Below, one piece after another: positions 45,717 through 55,319 of a stretch of 64,000 nt of DNA (positions are counted from its first letter, which is position 1; each line of letters begins with the position of its first letter). The notes beneath the pieces were generated by a model. It did not search any database. It saw nothing but the letters and a program-made list of their open reading frames with translations, and was not told where the DNA came from. The DNA is from Telopea speciosissima (lineage: Eukaryota > Streptophyta > Magnoliopsida > Proteales > Proteaceae), in assembly GCF_018873765.1 (NCBI RefSeq), contig NC_057918.1, forward strand, positions 8,440,862 through 8,504,861, read 5' to 3'. Both the position numbers and the translations under genes were made by a program.

Positions 45717-48700
45717 TTAATCTAATTTCAATTCCCTCTTAACTAAACAACATGGTGCTGAACCTACGAGAGACCCCACTGGGTTTCCCTGATCACCCTG
45801 GTTTGTGAAATCCATAATGTTAGCCCACCTCATAGAATCCACCTTTCCACAGCTCTCAGTTAAAACACCAGTTCCTTTGTAATCCTCATTTCCTTGCTTA
45901 AAGATCTCCACCCTATCGGCTGCATCCAGGCATCCATCAAAGGTAATTAAATTCTTCAGCTGGTCGGCAAAGATTTGTTGTTTTGTCAACTCATGGTTAT
46001 TTGCACAATCTGAGTCAAGCAAAGAGACAGATTCCTTCGAGAAAACATTATGTTCTACTCTATGGATCCTAAATATAAGAGAAAGGTAAGATAGGATCAG
46101 CCTGACATGCCAAAGCGACATCAAGTAAGATCTCGAGCTAGCAACTACGCTTCTGATGTCGGAGCAGATTATCAGAATTTGTCTCCCCAGAATGATTCGG
46201 CAGTGCTTCCATGTCACACGGCAGTACTTCCCTGTCTCGCTGAAACAGCCGTGACCGGAGACTTCCTGTCTACAAGGTTCAATTTAAGAAGGTTTTAGCT
46301 TATTCCAATATCCTCATGGAATATCAAATATAAAGAAGAAACACTTACACGAGAGATGAGAAGGTAAGAGACAAGAACAAGTATTCCCAAGGCTCCCAGT
46401 CCCGTAACCAACCAGATCCAGGTCACTCCCAGATCTGAAAAATGAAATAATGGAATGTTATTTGTCTTTTGTACAATATAACAAGATAAGGGTCTTCTTG
46501 CACATAATTGATGGTTCAAGTAATAAATTAACCTAACAGTTGAGAAACATAAGAACCAAGCTGGAACAATAAACAAAAACATTTTCTAACAAGAGGTTTC
46601 CTCTAAGGAAGAAACAACAATTTGAACGACCAAAAGGAAAACTATATCAGAATAAACCAGTGTAATCAAGGTTAAAAGATTCACTGTGTTGACCTATGTT
46701 AGTGTCAAAACCCTAGTCCTAGTGTCAGCTATCCGTTCCAGATATGCAAAACATTAGAGGATTTGAACTAATGATGAACTCCAATGAGTCGTAGAAAACT
46801 CGCAAAAGTGTACAAAACAATATCTGTCTTGCAGCAATAGGATTTTTAGTTGAGGTTCAAGCCTTTACTCATTCAACAAAACTAGACCCCAGAAAAAATA
46901 AATAAAAAGGACCCTCATATCTTTGATTATGTTCATGTCCAAAGACTCCAATCAGAGTAATAAGACGTGGTCCAACCTGGACAGTCAGATCGGATGAACT
47001 ATGATCATGAAATACAAGTTAATTTGTGTTTGTATTTCTATACATAAAATATCTTAACACATAATAGGAAGACCTGGGTTTGACCAAGTTGACAACCAGC
47101 TGGACCGGCTGACCAGGGACCCTGTCACTGAAGAGTGTGATTGTGTCAGATCTGATAACTATATATATAATAAGATAGCTGATTAAAGGTCAAAGCAATA
47201 GCAAATTGCACAATCACTTTCCATATGACCATTTGCTGAAATCACACACACATGCACAAAGATCCTCAGTCATTTGCAACAACCTGCTCATACACTTTCC
47301 ATATGACCATTTGCTGAAATCAAACACATGCACAAAGATCCTCAGTCATTTGCAACAACCTGCCCATGGATAGATATACATACCATTTTCTGAAATCACA
47401 TACACATGCCCAAAGATCCTCAGTCATTTGCGACAACCTACCCATATATAGATATGAATGCATCCATGTAAGGAGGAACCCACACCCATCGCAGTGGTCA
47501 AGTTTCAGTTCCAAACAAGGATGGGAAGCGGTTCAGCCTAAAGAAACGAAGAATTACAAAGATGTCATTATGAAATTTACACACTTTTGAGCAAGTTCCC
47601 CTACTCATTTGGGGTTGAATGTTGACCAATGAGTGGGTGGAGTCACTTTCTGTCTTCCTAGAAAATACTTTTTTTTACACAAGCTGCATAGCAGAGCAAA
47701 AGTGACTTGTGACAAAGACAAAGCTCAATAATTGTCATGACATTAAGTTCTTTTCTCCTGTAAATATATATTTCTATAGTGTTTTGCGTACTTTAAACTC
47801 TTTTTCCCCTTTGATTAGTAATTGGTTAGAATCTTTTGACATTATATGAATGAAGTAAATTGGTGTCCAGAAACAGTATGCCTTGAGACATCAATTCAAG
47901 TTTCGGTATTTGGTTTTCCAAATCACTGTGTAAGCACACATGACCGGTCGTGTGGGTGAAGGGAAAGGTTGTTGAAGAGGTTCCGAATTTGGGGTGGAAC
48001 AAGTCCCTATAGAAAGATCAATTCCTTAAATACTCAATTGGCGTCTATAAAAAAAATTGATCTTTTAAGTAAACCAACTGCTTTCACCGGAAAATGCAAT
48101 TCAAGAATGACAATTAGCATTATCTCACTGAACCAACTTCTTCAATATCTACTTGCAGGGTGGTCGTAGATCAGGCTGATTGAATCTTTCGCCTATATTG
48201 GACTAAGACCTCTATCTTGCTAGTAGGTAGGTTTTTCAACTGTGAATTTGAGAAATGAAATTTGATCAATCAATTTGTGCATAAGTACAGTAAGTGTTGC
48301 AAGCTACCTAGTTGAGAACCCTTTGCACAATCCTCTGGCTTCAGATTTATCTGGCGAATCAATCGAGTCCCACGGTCAGAAATCAACAATGCACATCTTT
48401 CAGGTACAAAAGCAAGTTCAAAATCATCAGAGAAAGTTGCGTTCTGTGCAGGTCCATCCACTTTGCCAGTCCTATTTGAATAGCCTCCAGCAATTGTAGT
48501 CACTCCTAGGGACATCAAATGAACAAGAATAGTTTACATCCTAAGCAAGAAGCTTGGCTCCTCATAACTACAAGAGTGCGCTTGAGTCAGAGGAACCATG
48601 AAGCAGGACCCGAATTGCGAAGGGAGGAGAGTGGGGGAGAAGAGAAAATAAAAGATAAGCATACCCGATTTGCTGATCTTCCGAATCGCGTGATTATTCC

Positions 48701-49287
48701 TATCAGCGACGTAGACATTCCCCTTCGTATCAACAGTGAAGCTCCTTGGGTGTTTAAACATGGAAGATTTCGGATCTCTATCAGAAAATCCGGCGGTACC
48801 ACTACCAGCAAACTGGTTAATCTTGCTTTCTGTAAGACAAACAAAGACACCCAAAACCTAAGTGTTCAATACTTTTTGTAGTTAAATGATCATTTGCGTC
48901 GATTTTTCTCACTTGGGAAACATAATACCTTTAGAGATAGGAAAAGAGACCGTGTAAAAGTTATTGCCAGCGGTGTCGAGGACGATAAGATCATTAGTTC
49001 CAGGTCGAGGCAGGACTGCATATGGATTGATATTCAGTTTGTCGCCGTCGAGAACAGTTGATACAGTATAGCCTTCCTCTAAGACTAGCTCCGATGAAGC
49101 TGAAATAGCAATGAACAAGCTATTTTGAAAGCATGAAGTGTACAGATAACCCAAATTATCTTTTCAATTTTACAGTCAAGTAAAAGAAAAACATCCTTGC
49201 ATCAAAAAAAAAAAACATCTACAACAGCTCACCTGATCCTGAAAGTAGAGAGATGAGAGTGAAGATGAGCATGGAAGAGAATTCCAT
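45717..49287 (-). CDS. NHL-repeat membrane protein (second paralogue)
   Basis: Function unknown, same family as the + strand NHL gene. CDS is the complement of join(45717..46265, 46349..46434, 48308..48505, 48665..48829, 48929..49099, 49233..49287), 407 residues, all GT-AG, phases 1,1,1,1,0. Signal peptide 1-18 (MEFSSMLIFTLISLLSGS). Propeller units include INPYAVLPRPGTNDLIVLDT, HPRSFTVDTKGNVYVADRNN, TTIAGGYSN and CALLISDRGTRLI. A transmembrane helix (about 202-224, IWLVTGLGALGILVLVSYLL) is followed by a tail containing SVSLLDSD and IFADQLKNLITFDG, conserved in this subfamily as I recall it. The acceptor of the last exon (ACAG-GAAGTC at 46265) was chosen for phase and for continuity with TWKHC. 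It lacks the 81-base second exon found in its neighbour. The 1.9-kb intron holds a minisatellite. Confidence 0.9.
47215..47460. repeat. Three-copy minisatellite, about 78 bp, in an NHL intron
   Basis: Units start at 47215, 47293 and about 47376, each containing CATTTGCTGAAATCA (or CATTTTCTGAAATCA), CAAAGATCCTCAGTCATTTG and CAACCT. The third unit is the most diverged. Confidence 0.85.
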
Positions 49288-49539
49288 TGTTGTAGAAATA
49301 TTCAGAGAGTCTCACGCAACGAAGGAAAAAAAGGATGGGAACTCGAACCTTAAACCGTTCGGAAGGGAAAGTAGGAAAGAGGAACAGAGGAACACTCAGC
49401 AAAACCCACACAGAGCATGAAGGGCATTAAAAGACACTCGACTTTGACTGACTTTCGAGTCGCGCACTCACGCCACTCTATTAGGTTCCTTACTTACTCC
49501 TTACGCATTACTAACGGGAAAAAAAATAAAATAAAAATA
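49288..49539 (-). promoter_or_regulatory. 5' flank of the minus-strand NHL gene
   Basis: Upstream of the start at 49287. GC-richer than surrounding DNA up to about 49500, with CGAGTCGCGCACTCACGCC, consistent with a promoter/5'UTR. No TATA box stands out. Confidence 0.35.
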
Positions 49540-49891
49540 GGGTAATGTACACATACCACTTTGATGTTTAACGAAAGCATGATTTTACCCCTTAATTTTG
49601 GAAAACTTCTGCGTATCCCCTGAGGTTTACAAACATTAACAAATAAACCCATTCAAGAAGTAAAGTTACAAATAATGGATTTGGGGAAGATGAGTTGCAG
49701 GTTCTTTTTTTCTTTTTCTTAAAGGGGTATTTTTGTAACTTTATCCCTTGATTTTAACACTATTAGTCATGAACTGACGGAATGAGTTTATTTGTTAACG
49801 TTTGTAAACCTCAGGGGGCTACGCAGAATTTTTCAAAACTATGGGGTAAAATCATACTTTCGTTAAACTTCAGGGGTGGTATGTGTTACCC
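49540..49891. mobile_element. Mutator-like MITE, 352 bp, long terminal inverted repeats
   Basis: Left end GGGTAATGTACACATACCAC and right end in reverse GGGTAACACATACCACCCCT match over well over 100 bp (shared GTTTAACGAAAG-ATGATTTTACCCC and CTGAGGTTTACAAACNTTAAC). A possible 9-bp duplication is imperfect (ATAAAAATA / ATTAAAAAA). No coding content. Confidence 0.75.
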
Positions 49892-50559
49892 ATTAAAAAA
49901 AAAACAACGGTATCTGGTCGAGTGGCTCCTCCGCATAGATATAATATTTTTTTGTTTTTTGATAGAAAGAAGGCTATTCATTTTTACGTGCCCAATGCCA
50001 AGTAAAGTAAATCAAGTTACATAAAACAGATAGAGAGTATGGTAAACACAAGATATGGATATACGGTATCCGAAGCTAAGGAGCGAAAATTGATCCGATC
50101 TCACATGTCATTGACTGGGTCATCCGCACTAGAGGATGGGTCACAACCACTTCCCTAGATAAAAAACTGTATACACAACTAAAATTGAGTGCATGCACAA
50201 GCGTGCCAATAGAAGGGACCCCATACGTGCCAAATAGACCAATGCCAAACTGCCCACTCGTGCCGACACGCTGGCACAACCTACTTTCAAACAAAATTGC
50301 CAGATAGACAAAAGTCTGCTGGATCAACGAGTGGAGCTTTGACGACCGCAAGAAGGCTACCAAATACGCTGCCATAGCCTACTTTCGAATAGATTTGTAA
50401 GGATCTATTGGATTGGCAAGTGGAGGAGAAATTACAACTCTACTCTTATGAAATAAAAAAATTGTGTCTGTGTTGATGTGGTGATGTGGTGATGTGTTGA
50501 TGTGTTGTGTGTGTTTTTATTGGCCCATGCACTGATATACAGTGACAACGATCTATAGC
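49892..50559. other. Non-coding, possible LINE 3' remnant
   Basis: A T run followed by GATAGAAAGAAGGCTATTC at about 49945-49978 resembles a minus-strand LINE tail (TATC plus poly(A)). No coding domain could be read upstream of it. GTGATGTGGTGATGTGTTGATGTG at about 50478-50502 is a small simple repeat. Confidence 0.35.
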
Positions 50560-51260
50560 CCAAAAAAAAAAAGTTCTTACTCCTTAGGCGATTAGTTACG
50601 ATAGATAAGGTACACTAGGGGTGCCAAACTCGAGATCGAGCCGAACAAATCGCTTGGTCCAATTTGGGGAAAAAAGAAATCAATCGGATCAAAAGCTCCT
50701 TGTTGATTGGAAATTAGAAACCGAACTATCATAACAATTGAGTCACGCCAACATTTATTTGTGTTCCTCAGTCGTCACTCCTTACTCCTAACTCCACTTA
50801 CCGAAAAAAGGGTCAAAAGAACGGTACTTGGTCACGTGGTTCCTCTGCCCAGATATGAGTATGCAAAAGTACCGCCTTGTCCCCATGAAATAAAAAATCT
50901 CATCTATATGTACTAATACAAGTGCCATACAACCAGATAGCAATCTCTTGCTCCCAGAAAAAAAAAAATCTTACTCCTTAGGTGACTAGTTACAATATAA
51001 GAGGTATATAGGGGTGCCGACAATAGAGATTGAACCGAACAAATCGCTTGGCCCAAATTGGGAAAAAGATAAATCAACCGGATCAAAAACTCTTTGTTGA
51101 TTTAAAATTAGAAACCGGACTATCACAACAATCGATGAGACTGATCGAAACCTGAAACACCGATAGAAATCAATAACAAACTAATAAGGGATTGAAACCG
51201 ATTGGGCTGGCAGTTATTATTTGTGATTATAGTTTGATAGACCGAACTAAAATTAGACCG
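50560..51260. repeat. Direct duplication about 392 bp apart
   Basis: The block TTCTTACTCCTTAGG...GAACAAATCGCTTGG...GATCAAAA-CTC-TTGTTGATT...AGAAACCG at 50570-50742 recurs at about 50962-51135 with 10-15 percent divergence. Non-coding; the same vocabulary (ACCGAAC, AATCGAT) occurs at 11100-11450. Confidence 0.75.
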
Positions 51261-51506
51261 AACCAATATATGAAATAAAAAGTGAACAAACACCAACTGA
51301 AACTAGACAAAATTGAGGGATCTTGGTAAATCCTGCTTGAGCCCAACCCAGACAAAAAAAAAATAAAAAACCTGAGGTTGGCTGAAGTTTTTTAATTGTT
51401 GAGGCATTTGGTAACACGAAAGTACGAAACCTACCTAAGTCTTCCCCACCCCCCACCCCCCACCCCCCCCCAAAAAAAAAAAAAAAAAGACATACATGGC
51501 AAGGAA

Positions 51507-51998
51507 AAGTTCTAATGTACTATTGAGCATGTATATGACTAACGTTAAATATAGTTAGATTTGACATAAATGTCAAATTTTCTATCAAAAAACAAGAAAT
51601 AAATATCAAGTTCAAAATGACATAAACATCCTTATCCTCTTATTTAATGAAGTTGATGAGAGCATCGTTTGTGTACGAATACCTTCCCTAGTAAAGATAA
51701 TGTCGATGTCTGGGATCGGTAAAATTAATTATCATATTGATTTCATTAGATGGATACATGTTATATAAAGATGGCAAGCAGAAGTTTTCATGCACTGTTG
51801 AGCACTTACATGATCAACATTAAACATAGTCAGATTGAGATAAATGCCAATTTCAAAATGACATAAACACCCCCATCCTCCTATTTTATGGAGTTGATGA
51901 GAGAATCTTTCATGTACGAATACCTTCCCCTATAAAGATAATGTCGATAATTGGGATTGGTAAAATTAATTGTCATATTATTTTCATTAGATGGATGG
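51507..51998. repeat. Tandem pair of diverged units, about 250-270 bp
   Basis: Unit 1 at 51507-51755 and unit 2 at 51779-51998 share TTGAGCA-NTACATGANNAAC, TTCAAAATGACATAAACA, GTTGATGAGAG, GTACGAATACCTTCCC, AAAGATAATGTCGAT and CATTAGATGGAT. Non-coding. A C/A homopolymer block at 51443-51489 lies just before. Confidence 0.8.
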
Positions 51999-52433
51999 GT
52001 TTAATGACAATAATGTACATCGTACTAGAATTTTCCACAAATTTCTTCCCTCTTTTTTTGTCAAGGTGGTTCCATCACAATGGTGGCCCGGACAGGGATT
52101 GGGCGTCCAGTGGGGACTAGGGTTGGGGAGTGGTGAGTTCACATGCTTAATTGCTTACCAAGTGTTGCATTTGTGCAATGGGGTTTCAAAACCAATACCA
52201 CAATCCGAACTACCAACGAGAGGGTAGGCACAATCACAAAAGCAACTATGGTGTACACCTCCCTCCCCCTTTTTGGCATAAATAAATCTATTGCATAAAG
52301 GAGCAAGAGGAGCTCAAGGCGTCATGATTACATAGAACACTGAAACAAGGAGTGGAGATGGGCCAAACTGTCTTACTCGCCAAAGATTGAGCCCTCTAGA
52401 CTAAAGAATGTGCGACACTATTTAGGATCAGGA

Positions 52434-52585
52434 TCGTCTCTAGGGAGACAGCGCCCAGGGTGTTGCCAGGGGGCATGCAGCGGTTGAGTTGTGTCGCACA
52501 CATCTAGGCACATGCCTAGGGATGTGTGCGACACAACCCAACAGCTGACAGCACCCTGGGCGTGCTGAGCTCCCTGGAGACGAGC
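52434..52585. repeat. Near-perfect palindrome, arms of about 75 bp, almost no loop
   Basis: Left arm TCGTCTCTAGGGAG...GTTGTGTCGCACACATC pairs with the right arm GATGTGTGCGACACAAC...CTCCCTGGAGACGA, centred on CTAGGCACATGCCTAG at about 52503-52518. A few mismatches and small indels occur in the outer half (for example GCCCAGGGTGTTG against CAGCACCCTGGGC). It is much GC-richer than its flanks. Confidence 0.9.
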
Positions 52586-52943
52586 TAAATTCCACTATTC
52601 ACACCTTTAGGAATTGGATAAAAGGAACAACTTGTTGTGAACCTTGATGTAAGATACCAAATGTCATCCAATATACCGCCAAGAGTAAATGCAAGGCACT
52701 TATCAATACCAAAAAGAAAGGCCATCAACGGTACCGAGCTCAATTGACCCAATTTTTTTATTTATTTTTTCTTTTCGAGCTCAACACCGTTGGATTTAGC
52801 ATTTTTCACTTGTCGAGTTCTCAGCCCTTAATTACACCACATTGCACTGGAATTGGAGAGGATTTTTTTCCAACCTTGGAAGGCCATTGAAGTTTTGATT
52901 TCATTAATAAAATTCCATATGTATGGGTAAGGAAAAAAAAAAA
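52586..52943. other. Spacer, nothing recognised
   Basis: Non-coding AT-rich DNA between the palindrome and the next element. Confidence 0.4.
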
Positions 52944-54163
52944 GGGTCATTCTATTTGTCACTATAGAGAGTGAAGCAATTCCCTTCACTATCTTTTTTT
53001 TATCCCCTTAAAGGCGTTATGGTGTATTTGACTATTTGTCACTATAGAGAGTGAAGCAATTTCCTTCACTTTCTTTTCTTTATCCCCTTAAAGGCGTTAT
53101 GGTGCATTGAAGTATACGGATAGAATTTGTAAATTTACCCTTACATAGGGAGAACCGGGCATTTCTCTCCTCTCCCCTTCTTCTCCGGTTCCGGTTGCCC
53201 TCGCTCTCTTATTGAGCCTGAGCCCCGTGGGTAATTGAGCAGCCACCCCTTCTCTCTCTCTCTCTCCCCTCCGTGCGACTCCCGCATCACAACTCTCCGG
53301 CTCTGCCCTCTGTAAATCTCCTAGCCTTCTGCCACCAGAAATCTTTCCCCAATGATCAATTTACCGTAGATCATGACTCCCAATTATTGGAAAGCCATGT
53401 CCCTTAAAAGATGAATATCAAGAGAAAAGCCAAAAGCCAGAAGCCAAAAGCTGGAATCCAACTTACGTGAATATCAAGACAAAAGTTGTTGACTGGAAAA
53501 ATTAGAGTTTCTTCTGGAAAGAAATTTGCGATTGGGAACCTAGCTTTAAACTATGTGGGGACATGGAGACACTTGGGAATGGCAATTAATACATCATCTT
53601 TGACTTGAGGTGATTATTCGTGTAGTTTCCTCAGTCCGTCTTTAGTAAGAGCATGGACCTTTCTGCTTGCGTCTGCCTCAGTTAAAGAGTTTTCTTCGTT
53701 GGAGGGTTTGCAGCGGCGATGGACTTGTCGTACCTGTGGCCGAACTTGTTCATTGATTTCCATTTCTTTGATACGGACTTCAGATTCATAATTTTACCTC
53801 CTTTTGCCGTTTTCGATTGGGAAATTTGGTTTTCCATTGTTGCAGAGAATAAATAGAGGTTTGAAATGGTCGTGACCATGGAGTTTCCGAAGTCAGTTGC
53901 GGTGATGAGAAGTTTTCTGGTGGGAAGGATCTCAGGTATTCGATAAGGGGTGAGAGGAAACCAGAGCCGCCAGAGGACAGAGGGAAGGGGAGCGGGAGGG
54001 AGATGCAGAGGGAAAGGGAGAGCCGGAGAGAGATTGCAAGGAACCCACACAAGGATTTAGTCGAAAGAATCGGTGAGGAGTTCTCTGTCCTTCTGGTTAG
54101 CGGTGGAGGAGGGGGAGAGAGAGAAGTGGAGATGGGGGCAGGTGTGGATCACGGATACGGAGA

Positions 54164-54194
<31 letters not shown>

Positions 54195-54369
54195 TGAGAG
54201 GGAGAGGAAGGGCCGCAGTTGAGAATATGTACAGTTCTTTAGTGGGTGAAAATTCTTGTCTACCGTCGTCTCATTGAACAACATGAATGGAATATTTGGA
54301 CAAAAAAGTCAAAAAAATCATAGTAAATAATTTCATTTCACCCTTCATAGTGCTATGGAAGATTACCCC
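52944..54369. mobile_element. Possible second gene-carrying Mutator-like element
   Basis: Left end GGGTCATTCTATTTGTCACT and right end in reverse GGGGTAATCTTCCATAGCAC share an imperfect inverted similarity that extends through CACTAT-GAGTGAAGCAATT against CACTATGAAGGGTGAAATG. Outside both ends are A runs, compatible with a low-complexity target duplication. Inside is GC-rich, gene-like sequence (about 53150-54230) with CT-rich tracts and a GGAGCC hexamer run. No protein domain was recognised and no convincing exon could be drawn. Near the left end an 80-bp unit is tandemly doubled (52955-53114). Confidence 0.45.
54166..54196. repeat. (GGAGCC)5 hexanucleotide repeat
   Basis: Five GGAGCC units. 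Encodes Gly-Ala on the plus strand or Gly-Ser on the minus strand if translated, but no gene is supported. Confidence 0.9.
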
Positions 54370-54514
54370 AAAAAAATTGTGAATCTTGCAGGTTCACCCA
54401 TATGGTGGCATTTATCCTTTTATCCAGTCTGCCGGTTGCAACTCATAGTCGCGATTTTAGTGGTTAGATCATGTGAGCAGTCCGACATAAAATCTATTAT
54501 AATAATCAAATGAT

Positions 54515-54935
54515 AATATTACTAGGCCTGTAAATGGATCGGATTCGGTTCGGATACGGATCGGATGTAATCGGATTCAGATATTTCTAGGTCGAATACG
54601 GATACCTTTAAACAGATTCGGATGCGGATCAAATTTGGATTTTCGACCATCCGTTTACAACTCTACCTTATGTAACCCGAACCTTCCTCCCCTTAGTGGA
54701 TATAATTCACTCTCAATATATAGTTTTAAATCATGATTATCTTTTCCTTATATTCTAGAACCTATTGAATCTTTAAAAACCCTCAAGATCGTTATTTACT
54801 TAATTGTTTATAATTAAGTATTTGGATTCGGATTTTCTATTGGATATCTCTAATCGAATACAGATGCCCCTAAACGGATATGGATGCGGATCGAATTCGA
54901 ATTTTCAATTATCCATTTACAACCCTAAATATTAC
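54515..54935. mobile_element. hAT-like MITE, 405 bp, 8-bp target duplication
   Basis: Element 54523-54927 begins TAGGCCTGTAAATGGATCGG and ends CCATTTACAACCCTA. AATATTAC lies at 54515-54522 and again at 54928-54935. Strong internal similarity to 31054-31444. It inserted about 400 bp upstream of the gamma-adaptin start codon. Confidence 0.9.
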
Positions 54936-55319
54936 CACATAATTATGCGATTTAAAAGACTTAACGCCTACGGTGTCTTCTCTTATCGATTCTTACCCTT
55001 CCGTTTACAATTAACAAGGAAAAACGAGAAAAAGGAACATTCTTCAAAAACAAATAATAAAAGAAAATAAAAACCCCACACAAACATAAAACACTTTCTT
55101 TCTCTGCCGTTCTCTCAGATCCAAGTTCCTCTACATTTCTATCTGTCATTCTCTTTTACCTTCCTCCGATCTCACAATTTGTTCATCGGGATCTGGACTC
55201 TCAACTTCTCCTTCTGTACCTTTCGATTCTTGGGTCTTCATTTGCGATAGATCGTTCTCTGGTTCTGCTGTTTTTCGGATCGGATCGAGCTCACCTAAAG
55301 CCTCAAAACCGACCCAATC
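54936..55319 (+). promoter_or_regulatory. Promoter-proximal region and 5'UTR of gamma-adaptin
   Basis: From about 55080 the sequence becomes pyrimidine-rich (TTTCTTTCTCTGCCGTTCTC, CTCCTTCTGTACC), typical of a plant leader, and runs without an intron to the ATG at 55320. No clear TATA box. Confidence 0.5.

Noticed and set aside
47215-47460. Regularly spaced repeats that could suggest a CRISPR array
   Set aside because: The 78-bp units are contiguous and similar throughout, with no unique spacers, and lie in a plant intron. It is a minisatellite.
53682-54050. 122-codon minus-strand open frame in GC-rich DNA
   Set aside because: Low-complexity Pro/Leu-rich start, no recognised domain. More likely cargo of a transposon-like element or non-coding.
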